From: CAYHZL01 sp964361075
Lineage (GTDB): Bacteria > Bacteroidota > Ignavibacteria > UBA10030 > UBA8401
DNA length: 9,877 nucleotides
Direction of reading: 5' to 3'
NCBI GenBank assembly: GCA_964361075.1
Contig: CAYHZL010000132.1
Coordinates: forward strand, 1 to 9,877
Positions 1 to 6,412 of this stretch are shown piece by piece (position 1 is the stretch's first letter; every line of letters starts with the position of its first letter). Below the pieces are notes generated by a model that ran no database searches, had not been told where the DNA came from, and saw only the letters and a program-made list of their open reading frames with translations. Position numbers and translations under genes: made by a program.

Positions 1-80
1 CCTTCAAGGTTTAACTTGACCAAATTTTGTGATGTTAAAATTTTATGGTACATCGCAAAAACAAAAAACCTTGAAGGTTT
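1..80. repeat. Paired palindromic intergenic repeat (window edge)
   Basis: CCTTCAAGGTTT at 1-12 is the exact reverse complement of AAACCTTGAAGG at 66-77. The right copy is itself a 15-bp dyad (66-80, arms AAACCTT and AAGGTTT around a central G). The left copy is the same dyad cut by the window edge. A weaker nested inverted repeat, AAATTTT/AAAATTT (22-28 and 37-43), lies between them, so the stretch can fold into nested hairpins. It has no open frame. It may be a dispersed REP- or MITE-like element, or a bidirectional terminator for the gene to the left. The sequence alone cannot separate these. Confidence 0.6.
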
Positions 81-115
81 CGTAACAAGTTTTTAGAGAT
101 GCCCTAAAGAAACAA

Positions 116-403
116 ATGACTATGGGCACTCCGCTTACATATACTGAAGAAGATACATTAGACGATATCGAAATCGAGCGCAGTGCACGAGCAATTCTTT
201 TCAACGATAACGTGCATACGTTTGACGAAGTGATTCACCAAATTATTAAAGCAACCGGTTGCGATATTGATACATCCGAAGTTCTTACCATCGAAGTTCA
301 TACAAGGGGCAAGGCGTGTGTATTTGAAGGCGGCATGATCGAATGTTTGCGAGTTACAGGTGTGCTCGAAGAAATTAAATTGATGACACAAATAGAGGTG
401 TAA
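116..403 (+). CDS. clpS: ATP-dependent Clp protease adaptor ClpS
   Basis: This is the small adaptor that binds N-end-rule substrates and hands them to the ClpA/ClpC-ClpP protease in the cytoplasm. The 95-residue length fits the family. The N-degron pocket block is visible as N30-D31-N32 followed by V-H-T-F-D-E-V-I, the form usual in FCB bacteria (compare NDD-Y-T-P-M in E. coli). H62 in the E-V-H-T-R-G-K-A motif matches the conserved pocket histidine. Residues 1-20 are an acidic, probably flexible tail. The ATG at 116 is the first start after an in-frame stop at 104; M3 at 122 is an alternative. No good Shine-Dalgarno is seen. The stop is followed one base later by the next start. Its last seven sense codons and stop recur almost exactly at 601-624. 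Confidence 0.9.
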   Translation: MTMGTPLTYTEEDTLDDIEIERSARAILFNDNVHTFDEVIHQIIKATGCDIDTSEVLTIEVHTRGKACVFEGGMIECLRVTGVLEEIKLMTQIEV

Positions 404-404
404 A

Positions 405-599
405 ATGCAAGTTAAAGAAGCACAGGTTTTATATGATATACGCGGTAAGAAGACACACGTCGTACTTCCAATAAAAAAATACGAGGAAATTCTTGAACTT
501 TTGGAAGATGCTTTGGACTCAAAGGCAATGGATGAAGTTGAGAACGAGAAAACTATCCCGTTGCCGGAAATGAAAAAACAATTACGCAAGAAAATTTGA
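405..599 (+). CDS. Phd/YefM-like antitoxin, orphan
   Basis: This 64-residue acidic/basic protein resembles the short prevent-host-death-type antitoxins. It has an N-terminal beta-rich segment ending V-V-L-P-I-K-K-Y-E-E, then a helical run I-L-E-L-L-E-D, and a tail of the form T-I-P-L-P-E-M-K-K-Q-L. That tail is typical of antitoxins that pair with RelE/ParE toxins. The start is supported by GAGGTG (395-400) five bases upstream, which also encodes the end of clpS; the spacing suggests translational coupling. No cognate toxin follows directly. The next gene is a second antitoxin of a different family. The gene is bracketed by two copies of the clpS tail, so it probably arrived by insertion or recombination. 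The family call rests on pattern resemblance only. Confidence 0.65.
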   Translation: MQVKEAQVLYDIRGKKTHVVLPIKKYEEILELLEDALDSKAMDEVENEKTIPLPEMKKQLRKKI

Positions 600-624
600 A
601 TTGATGACACAAGTAGATGTATAA
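599..624 (+). repeat. Second copy of the clpS 3' end (direct repeat of 378-403)
   Basis: Bases 599-624 match 378-403 at 23 of 26 positions by hand alignment, including 14 identical bases at the start (AATTGATGACACAA). In 378-403 the sequence encodes the end of ClpS, L-M-T-Q-I-E-V-stop. In the second copy the same frame reads L-M-T-Q-V-D-V-stop. The differences are mostly third-position or conservative, so the copy looks like once-coding clpS tail rather than a chance repeat. It has no start codon of its own and now lies between two antitoxin genes. Confidence 0.75.
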
Positions 625-626
625 TT

Positions 627-632
627 AGGAGG
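627..632 (+). promoter_or_regulatory. Perfect Shine-Dalgarno AGGAGG
   Basis: AGGAGG lies four bases before the ATG at 637. It is the best ribosome-binding site in the window, where most genes have weak or no Shine-Dalgarno. This fixes the antitoxin start and hints that the cassette came from another translational background. Confidence 0.8.
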
Positions 633-636
633 AACA

Positions 637-888
637 ATGTCAACCGAAACTGCAAAAATTCTTGATTTAGCATTAAAAATGTCCGTTGAAGAACGTGCCG
701 CGCTTGCCGAGCAATTGATTGTAAGCCTTGATGAAACATTCAAAGAAAAATTTGATCCGGAAGTGGAACTGGCGTGGCAAAAAGAAGTTAACCGAAGATT
801 AGATGACATTGAAAGCGGTAAAGTAACAATGATGCCGTGGGAAGAAGCACGCGAAACACTTCGGAGTTTATCACGTGCTTCCCATTAA
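637..888 (+). CDS. Addiction-module antitoxin, PF09720 (Unstab_antitox) type
   Basis: This 83-residue protein matches the small 'putative addiction module component' antitoxins. It has an N-terminal helix with L-A-L-K-M-S-V-E-E-R-A-A-L-A-E-Q-L (about 11-27), then D-P-E-V-E-L-A-W (about 47-54), a helix with R-R-L-D-D-I-E-S-G (about 59-67), and a terminal P-W-E-E-A-R. Members of this family sit directly before a RelE/ParE-type toxin and neutralise it by binding. Here the toxin frame overlaps the antitoxin end (GTG at 875, stop at 886-888), the usual coupled arrangement. It is preceded by a perfect AGGAGG. The antitoxin looks intact while its toxin is frameshifted. Confidence 0.85.
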   Translation: MSTETAKILDLALKMSVEERAALAEQLIVSLDETFKEKFDPEVELAWQKEVNRRLDDIESGKVTMMPWEEARETLRSLSRASH

Positions 889-1173
889 AATTCATCCGAA
901 GCGTTATCCGAAGCAGTGGAAGCACGAATTTGGTATAGTGAACGATTAACAGTGCTTGGTGAATCATTCCTCAATGAAATTGAGAATGCGGTTGAGAAAA
1001 TTCAACATACACCTTACTCTTGGTTAAATTATAAATTTGGAACAAAACGAATTCTTATTCATCGTTTCCCTTTTGCAATAATCTATCGTATTACAGAATC
1101 AGCTATACAGATTATTGCAATATCACATTTACGAAGAAAACCTTTTTATTGGAAAGATAGAAATTTTAAATGA
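875..1173 (+). pseudogene. RelE/ParE-family toxin with a frameshift near codon 8
   Basis: The body (frame from about 898) is a clear RelE/ParE (plasmid stabilisation) toxin. It shows A-R-I-W-Y, G-E-S-F-L-N-E-I, G-T-K-R-I-L-I-H-R-F-P-F-A-I-I-Y-R and the closing H-L-R-R-K-P-F-Y-W. Such toxins usually cleave mRNA or poison gyrase. The natural start appears to be GTG at 875, eight bases after GGAG (863-866), overlapping the antitoxin by 14 bases and reading V-L-P-I-K-I-H-P. The frame then shifts: one extra G in CCGAAG (896-901) would join it to E-A-L-S-E-A-V-E-A-R and give a normal toxin of about 99 residues. As written, the 875 frame soon ends, and the conserved body is open only from after the stop at 886-888, with GTG 916 as a possible internal start giving 85 residues. 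It is a lost toxin, a sequencing indel, or an N-terminally shortened product. The stop at 1171-1173 overlaps the alaS ATG. Confidence 0.75.
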
Positions 1174-3971
1174 CATCACGCGAAATACGACAATCATTTT
1201 TAGATTTTTTTGCATCGAAGCAACACCATATTGTAGCAAGCGCACCGGTAATTCCGCACGGCGACCCGACATTGCTTTTCACAAATGCGGGAATGAATCA
1301 ATTTAAAGAAGTGTTTCTCGGGCAAGGCAAACGCGATTACACGCGCGTCGCCGACACGCAAAAATGTATCCGCGTCAGCGGCAAGCATAACGATCTCGAA
1401 GAAGTTGGGCGCGATACATACCATCACACTTTTTTTGAAATGCTCGGCAACTGGTCGTTCGGCGACTATTATAAAAAAGAAGCAATTGCATGGGCATGGG
1501 AATTATTGACAGAAGTGTGGAAACTTCCGAAAGACCGTTTGTGGATTACGGTGTATAAAACGGATGACGAAGCAATGGAGATTTGGAAAACACTGACCGA
1601 TGTGAGTCACGATCATATTTTGCGTTTCGGCGAAAAAGAAAATTTTTGGGAAATGGGTGAAGCCGGTCCCTGCGGACCATGTTCCGAAATTCATATTGAC
1701 CTTACTCAACGCGGCGATGCACCGGCAGCAATGGTCAACGCCGGTTCACCGGAAGTGATTGAAATTTGGAATCTCGTTTTCATTCAAAATAACAGAAATG
1801 AAAAAGGTGAACTTGAAAATCTTCCGGCAAAACATGTAGATACCGGCATGGGTTTCGAGCGCGTGTGCGCTGTAATGAAATCAATGGAATCTAATTTCAA
1901 AAAGTTTCCGTCAAATTACGATTCCGATGTATTCATGCCGATCATCGCTGCTATTTCCGTGCTGTCGGGAAAAGAATACAAAGCAAGTCATTCCGAAAAT
2001 GATGTTGCATTCCGTGTTATTGCCGACCACATTCGCGCGCTCTCTTTTGCTATTGCAGATGGTGCAACTCCGTCTAACGAAGGACGCGGATATGTGCTGC
2101 GCAGGATTCTTCGCCGCGCCGCTCGTTTTGGTCGCACACTGGGAATGCACGAACCATTTCAGTACAAGTTAGTGGAAATATTAGTCGGCACCATGTCGCA
2201 CGTCTTCCCGGAAATTAAGGAACACCAAACACACATCGAGCGTGTTATTAAAAGTGAAGAAGAGGGATTCAACCAAACGCTCGATCGCGGCTTGGAAATT
2301 TTCGAACATGTAGTTGCCGATATGAAACGTTCGAAAATGTTTCCGGGTGAAACTGCATTTAAATTGTACGATACATTCGGCTTCCCGCTCGATTTGACAC
2401 AATTATTGTGCGGCGAAAAAGGATTGACAGTTGATATCGCCACATTTGCTAATTTGATGGAAGAACAAAAAGAGCGCTCGCGCGAATCGAACACCGGCGT
2501 AAAGTTCGGCGGCGAAGTAAAATTTTCAGCAGACGAAATTATCGCGCACACAGATTTTCTTGGGTACACGCAATTGGAATGTGAAGCAAATGTGCTCGGT
2601 ATTTCCGAAAGCAATATGAGTTCTGATAGTTACATCATTCTCGATAAAACTCCGTTCTATGCGGAATCGGGCGGACAACTTGGTGATACCGGCGAGCTAT
2701 TGGTGAACAACGAAGTGTATCGTGTTGTAGACACGCATAAATTTCAAAGTATTTTTGGTCACCGCGTTTCGCAACGCGCTGAAGAGATTGTCGGAAAAAA
2801 AATTATTGCCAAAGTTGATACGACGCGCCGATTTTCCATCATGCGCCATCACACCGCAACACATTTAATGCATGCGGCACTTCGGCAAGTGCTCGGCACA
2901 CATGTGCATCAAGCCGGCTCGCTTGTGTCGCCGGAACATTTGCGATTTGATTTTGCACACTTTACAAAAGTAAGTGAACAGGAATTGCACGACATCGAAA
3001 ACATTGTGAACGAAAAAATCAAAGAGAATATTCCGCTTCAACATCACCGCAACATCCCTTTTGATGAAGCGAAAAAAATGGGCGCGCTGATGTTTTTCGG
3101 CGACAAGTACGGTGAGCGTGTGAATGTGGTACAGTACGGAGATTACAGCAAAGAGTTCTGCGGCGGTACACACGTTGCTAATACAAATGATATCGGCTTC
3201 TTTAAAATTCGTTCGGAAGGAAGCAACGCAAGCGGCGTGCGTCGTATAGAAGCATTGACCCATACGTATGCGGTGGAATATCTCGCGCTGCAAAACAAAA
3301 CCTACCGCGAACGGATTGAGCATGCCTATCATGTGATTGATGAAATTCAGCAATTACAAAAACAATTGACTGTCTCTTCCCCGCTGGTAAAAGAAGATTT
3401 GCTTGCGCTTGATGTTGAACTACGCAAGCTGGAAGATATTCCGGAAATTCCTGCAGTAATTATTGTTGATGAAATCAAGAATGAATTTTTGCAACAGCAC
3501 AATCGTTTTCGTGCATTGGAAAATTTTATTCTGCACGTCATCGAAAAGAAAAAAGTTTTCGAAAAAGAAGTTGCTCGTGCAAAACTGCAATCGGCGGCAG
3601 CAGATATGGACGTGTTTGTGCAGCAAGCAAATACATCGCTCGGATTCAAACTTGTAACGGCAAAAATTTCTGCCGGTGATATGGAAAGTCTTATCAACAT
3701 CGGCGACGCACTTCGCACAAAATTAGGCAGCGGCATCGGTGTATTTGGAACATCATTTGACAATAAAGCTGCATTCGTCTGTGTTGTGAGCGATGATTTG
3801 ATTAAAACAAAAAATCTTCAGGCAGGAAAAATTGTCGGCGTGCTTGCGAAGATTGTCGGCGGCGGCGGCGGCGGTAAACCGCACCTTGCTACAGCCGGCG
3901 GAAAAGATATTTCAAAAATTGATGAAGCATTGAACAGCGTTGCAGAAGTTGTAAAAGGAATGATGAATTAG
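1170..3971 (+). CDS. alaS: Alanyl-tRNA synthetase
   Basis: This cytoplasmic class II synthetase charges tRNA-Ala. It has 933 residues, somewhat longer than the E. coli enzyme, with all domains present. The aminoacylation core begins at M-T-S-R-E-I-R, with motif 1 near T-N-A-G-M-N-Q-F (38-45) and H-H-T-F-F-E-M-L-G-N (85-94). The editing domain has its zinc set H561, H565 (H-T-A-T-H), C664 and H668 (C-G-G-T-H). The C-terminal C-Ala/DHHA1 domain has a six-glycine run at 897-902 followed by K-P-H-L-A-T-A-G-G. The start at 1170 gives the canonical family N-terminus. It overlaps the upstream toxin stop as ATGA, and there is no good ribosome-binding site, so re-initiation from the toxin frame may contribute. 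No attenuator or T-box leader is visible. Confidence 0.97.
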   Translation: MTSREIRQSFLDFFASKQHHIVASAPVIPHGDPTLLFTNAGMNQFKEVFLGQGKRDYTRVADTQKCIRVSGKHNDLEEVGRDTYHHTFFEMLGNWSFGDYYKKEAIAWAWELLTEVWKLPKDRLWITVYKTDDEAMEIWKTLTDVSHDHILRFGEKENFWEMGEAGPCGPCSEIHIDLTQRGDAPAAMVNAGSPEVIEIWNLVFIQNNRNEKGELENLPAKHVDTGMGFERVCAVMKSMESNFKKFPSNYDSDVFMPIIAAISVLSGKEYKASHSENDVAFRVIADHIRALSFAIADGATPSNEGRGYVLRRILRRAARFGRTLGMHEPFQYKLVEILVGTMSHVFPEIKEHQTHIERVIKSEEEGFNQTLDRGLEIFEHVVADMKRSKMFPGETAFKLYDTFGFPLDLTQLLCGEKGLTVDIATFANLMEEQKERSRESNTGVKFGGEVKFSADEIIAHTDFLGYTQLECEANVLGISESNMSSDSYIILDKTPFYAESGGQLGDTGELLVNNEVYRVVDTHKFQSIFGHRVSQRAEEIVGKKIIAKVDTTRRFSIMRHHTATHLMHAALRQVLGTHVHQAGSLVSPEHLRFDFAHFTKVSEQELHDIENIVNEKIKENIPLQHHRNIPFDEAKKMGALMFFGDKYGERVNVVQYGDYSKEFCGGTHVANTNDIGFFKIRSEGSNASGVRRIEALTHTYAVEYLALQNKTYRERIEHAYHVIDEIQQLQKQLTVSSPLVKEDLLALDVELRKLEDIPEIPAVIIVDEIKNEFLQQHNRFRALENFILHVIEKKKVFEKEVARAKLQSAAADMDVFVQQANTSLGFKLVTAKISAGDMESLINIGDALRTKLGSGIGVFGTSFDNKAAFVCVVSDDLIKTKNLQAGKIVGVLAKIVGGGGGGKPHLATAGGKDISKIDEALNSVAEVVKGMMN

Positions 3972-4022
3972 AAATAATCGTACGAAGTTAAAACATTTAT
4001 ATTTCAACATTACATTTTTTTT

Positions 4023-4769
4023 ATGCAAACAATCTACCAACAAATTCTCTCTGCTTCTGAACAACGCGGCGCCGGCTATTTTGTGCTTGTTGATCCGGAT
4101 AAGATTAGCAATTCAGAACTTTCGGATTTTGCACACCGTGCAACAGAATCCGGTGTTGACGCACTTCTTGTCGGCGGAAGTTTGGTAACGGATGATTCGT
4201 TTCATTCATGCATCCATACTCTGAAGCAACACACAAATATTCCGGTTATTATTTTTCCGGGAAGTGTTCAGCAAATTTCTAAAGAAGCGGATGCAATTTT
4301 ATTTTTATCATTGCTCAGCGGAAGAAACCCCGAGCATCTCATCGGCAATCAAGTAATAGCCGCCCCGATTATTAAAAAATATAATCTTGAAGCAATTTCG
4401 ACGGCGTATATGTTGGTGGAATCCGGCAGCACAACTTCTGCAGAATTTATGAGCAACACAAAACCACTTCCGCGCAATAAAGTTGATATTGCAGTTGCAC
4501 ACGCACTCGCCGCCGAATATCTCGGATTCAAAATGATTTATCTTGAAGCGGGCAGTGGTGCGCAATATTCCGTTCCCGAAGAAATGATTTCTGCTGTTGC
4601 AAAATATTGTTCAGTGCCTCTTATTGTCGGCGGTGGAATTGTATCGCCGGATGAAGCACATAAAAAAGTAGGCGCCGGTGCTCGGTTTATTGTTACAGGA
4701 AATGTTTTTGAAAAAGATGGCAACGCTTCTCTCATGAAGGAATTCGCACGAGCGATTCATAAAACATAA
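4023..4769 (+). CDS. Geranylgeranylglyceryl phosphate synthase (GGGPS, group II)
   Basis: This 248-residue TIM-barrel prenyltransferase of the GGGPS/PcrB family joins a polyprenyl diphosphate to sn-glycerol-1-phosphate, making the first ether bond of archaeal-type lipids. Visible landmarks are V-D-P-D-K (23-27, Mg/diphosphate aspartates), L-L-V-G-G-S-L (48-54), P-V-I-I-F-P-G (74-80), L-F-L-S-L-L-S-G-R-N (93-102), Y-L-E-A-G-S-G-A (173-180), G-G-G-I (203-206) and T-G-N-V-F-E (225-230). The glycine loops bind phosphate. The long form with L-S-G-R-N-P is that of group II, known in archaea and in Bacteroidetes. The start at 4023 follows a T-run with no Shine-Dalgarno. No glycerol-1-phosphate dehydrogenase or second prenyltransferase is nearby, so the product's fate is unknown. 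It could carry other chain lengths. Confidence 0.9.
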   Translation: MQTIYQQILSASEQRGAGYFVLVDPDKISNSELSDFAHRATESGVDALLVGGSLVTDDSFHSCIHTLKQHTNIPVIIFPGSVQQISKEADAILFLSLLSGRNPEHLIGNQVIAAPIIKKYNLEAISTAYMLVESGSTTSAEFMSNTKPLPRNKVDIAVAHALAAEYLGFKMIYLEAGSGAQYSVPEEMISAVAKYCSVPLIVGGGIVSPDEAHKKVGAGARFIVTGNVFEKDGNASLMKEFARAIHKT

Positions 4770-4770
4770 C

Positions 4771-4794
4771 CACAGAGTCACAAAGACACAGAGT
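4771..4794. repeat. Short tandem repeat, three 8-bp units
   Basis: CACAGAGT, CACAAAGA and CACAGAGT lie head to tail directly after the GGGPS stop. The words resemble the CACAGAG-rich intergenic repeats common in environmental bacterial genomes and the ACACAGAT words at 7553-7570 in this window. A pyrimidine-rich run (about 4808-4832, repeated TTTTCA/TTCACTT) follows up to the gmhA start. No promoter or terminator could be assigned in this gap. Confidence 0.5.
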
Positions 4795-4835
4795 TATATC
4801 ATTTGTAACTTTTCACTTTTCATTTTTCACTTACA

Positions 4836-5432
4836 ATGCCCCTTACACTCGTCTATCGCCAAAGTTTTATACTCGATTCACTGAAGGCAAGCGCTGAAAC
4901 AAAACAGAAGATCGCAGAATCCTGCACTGCTGATATTTCGAAAGCGATTGATATCATTATCAACGCGTTCAACAACAAAAAGAAAATTTTATTGTGCGGC
5001 AATGGCGGCAGCGCGGCTGATGCACAACATCTTGCAACGGAATTTGTGATTCGCCTTTCCCCAAATATTAAACGTCCCGGACTTCCGGCAATTGCTCTCA
5101 CAACTGATGCGTCAAATCTTACCGCCGGTGCAAACGATATCGGCTACGATAATGTGTTCGCACGTTCTGTTGAAGCACTGGGTAACGAAGGTGATGTGTT
5201 GATCGGAATTTCAACAAGCGGCAATTCTGCCAGCGTGAACAATGCATTTACAAAAGCACGCGAAATGAAAATGCACACCATCGGCTTTCTCGGAAAAGAT
5301 GGCGGCAAAGCAAAAGGATTGGTTGATCTGGCAATTATTGTCCCTTCAAATGACACTCAACGAATTCAAGAAGGACATATTACTATCGGTCATATTATTT
5401 TTCAAGAAGTCGAACAAGAGATGTTCGGGTGA
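4836..5432 (+). CDS. gmhA: Phosphoheptose isomerase GmhA
   Basis: GmhA converts sedoheptulose 7-phosphate to D-glycero-D-manno-heptose 7-phosphate, the entry step to ADP-heptose for the lipopolysaccharide core. The 198-residue length fits. The SIS domain shows C-G-N-G-G-S-A-A-D-A-Q-H (54-65), T-T-D-A-S-N-L-T-A (89-97), S-T-S-G-N-S (126-131) and R-I-Q-E-G-H-I-T-I-G-H (176-186). By alignment to the E. coli enzyme, the zinc/active-site residues H61, E65, Q172 and H180 correspond to H65, E69, Q178 and H186, all present. The ATG at 4836 leaves an N-terminal helix of normal length. No ribosome-binding site is obvious. The rest of the heptose pathway is not in the window. Confidence 0.92.
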   Translation: MPLTLVYRQSFILDSLKASAETKQKIAESCTADISKAIDIIINAFNNKKKILLCGNGGSAADAQHLATEFVIRLSPNIKRPGLPAIALTTDASNLTAGANDIGYDNVFARSVEALGNEGDVLIGISTSGNSASVNNAFTKAREMKMHTIGFLGKDGGKAKGLVDLAIIVPSNDTQRIQEGHITIGHIIFQEVEQEMFG

Positions 5433-5467
5433 CAACAAAAATATTTTAGTATAAAAGGAACATTGAA

Positions 5468-5815
5468 ATGAAAATTCCCGGACTCGGTGGTAACATGCAA
5501 GGTATGTTGAAGCAAGTGCAAGAGATGCAAGAAAAAATGGCACAAGTGCAATCCGAATTAGAACACAAAACGGTAAGCGCAGAATCCGGCGGCGGCATGG
5601 TGAAAGTTACCGCAACAGGGAAACAAAAAATTTTACAAATCAAAATTGATAAAGAAGTAATTAATCCGGCGGATGCTGAGATGCTCGAAGATTTAGTTGT
5701 TGCCGCAGTGAACAGAGCGCTCGACGAGTCAGCCAAACTTGCGCAGGCAGAACTTTCAAAAGTTACCAGCGGCATTTTGCCAAATATTCCAGGGTTAAAT
5801 ATTCCGGGATTGTAA
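5468..5815 (+). CDS. YbaB/EbfC family nucleoid-associated protein
   Basis: This 115-residue DNA-binding protein forms a dimer and is usually encoded next to recR. The family core is clear: a helical, Gln/Met/Glu-rich N-terminal half (M-L-K-Q-V-Q-E-M-Q-E-K-M), the central S-G-G-G-M-V-K-V-T-A-T-G strand region (about 40-51), and D-A-E-M-L-E-D-L-V-V-A-A-V-N-R-A (about 69-84). AAAGGA at 5454-5459, eight bases before ATG, supports the start. Odd features are I-P-G-L at residues 3-6 and a C-terminal N-I-P-G-L-N-I-P-G-L made by a 15-bp tandem duplication (5783-5812, 12 of 15 matching). The stop TAA abuts the recR ATG with no gap, so the two are almost certainly co-translated. Confidence 0.92.
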   Translation: MKIPGLGGNMQGMLKQVQEMQEKMAQVQSELEHKTVSAESGGGMVKVTATGKQKILQIKIDKEVINPADAEMLEDLVVAAVNRALDESAKLAQAELSKVTSGILPNIPGLNIPGL

Positions 5816-6412
5816 ATGCAATACACCTCTGCTTCGCTCGAAAAACTTATTGAAGAATTTTCGCAGCTTCCGAGTATCGGAAAAAAAACTGCACAGCGGC
5901 TTGCGCTGCACATTCTGAAAATGTCGCGCGGCGAAGTGAAAACATTTGCCGAGACGCTTATCGCAGTCAAAGAAAAAGTACACTATTGTACTATTTGCGC
6001 CAACATTACGGAAAGCGATCCGTGCAATATCTGCTCGAGCCCGCAGCGCAACCGCAAAATTATTTGCGTAGTGGAAGAACCGAGCGATGTGCTGGCGTTA
6101 GAAAAAACAAATGAGTATCGCGGATTATATCATGTGCTTGGCGGCGCACTCTCTCCTCTCGATGGCATCGGTCCCGAAGATTTGAAAGTAAAGGAATTGC
6201 TCGTACGTATTACCGATGAGCTTGAAGAAATTATTCTCGCAATGAATCCGAACGTGGAAGGTGAGACAACAACACTTTATCTTTCGCGTTTATTAAAACC
6301 AATGAATCTTAAAATCAGCCGCATCGCACGCGGATTACCGATTGGCAGTAATTTGGAATTTGCCGATGAAGCAACACTTACTCGCGCATTGGAGGGACGA
6401 GTTGCACTCTAA
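5816..6412 (+). CDS. recR: Recombination protein RecR
   Basis: RecR acts with RecF and RecO to load RecA on gapped single-stranded DNA. The 198-residue length and domain order are standard: a helix-hairpin-helix with L-P-S-I-G-K-K-T-A-Q-R (18-28), a four-cysteine zinc finger C58, C61, C70 and C73, a Toprim domain starting I-C-V-V-E-E-P-S-D-V (83-92) with the L-G-G-A-L-S-P-L-D-G-I-G-P block (108-120), and a closing A-R-G-L-P-I-G-S region. It has no ribosome-binding site of its own and starts right after the ybaB stop. dnaX, the usual upstream partner in many genomes, is absent; gmhA is there instead. The last codons contain GGAGGG, which may serve the next gene. Confidence 0.96.
   Translation: MQYTSASLEKLIEEFSQLPSIGKKTAQRLALHILKMSRGEVKTFAETLIAVKEKVHYCTICANITESDPCNICSSPQRNRKIICVVEEPSDVLALEKTNEYRGLYHVLGGALSPLDGIGPEDLKVKELLVRITDELEEIILAMNPNVEGETTTLYLSRLLKPMNLKISRIARGLPIGSNLEFADEATLTRALEGRVAL
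6391..6396 (+). promoter_or_regulatory. Shine-Dalgarno GGAGGG inside recR favouring a TTG start
   Basis: GGAGGG lies five bases before TTG 6402, in the frame of the next gene. From the ATG pair at 6417 and 6420 it is about 20 bases away, too far to work. The placement favours TTG as the lipoprotein start, unless the motif is just RecR coding sequence (E-G-R). Confidence 0.5.

Noticed and set aside
16..41. Promoter TTGACC with TAAAAT upstream of clpS
   Set aside because: The boxes are only 14 bases apart, and both lie inside the palindromic repeat, so the match may be incidental.
158..739. Long antisense open frame of 193 residues across clpS and the antitoxins
   Set aside because: It is antisense to well-supported genes, has no recognisable motif, and its composition (Ser, Phe, Cys rich) is that of a reverse-strand shadow.
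887..901. Programmed -1 frameshift in the toxin
   Set aside because: No X-XXY-YYZ slippery site is in the right frame near the junction; the AAAA at 887-890 would require a mismatched slip. A simple base loss or sequencing error is more likely.
2159..3763. Several antisense open frames of 70-160 residues inside alaS
   Set aside because: They lie wholly within the strongly conserved alaS and show no protein-like motifs or ribosome-binding sites.
3855..3875. GGC triplet microsatellite
   Set aside because: It encodes the conserved glycine run of the AlaRS C-terminal domain, followed by K-P-H, so it is explained by protein function.
4771..4794. Possible CRISPR repeat
   Set aside because: The units are 8 bp, directly adjacent, with no spacers and no cas genes in the window.
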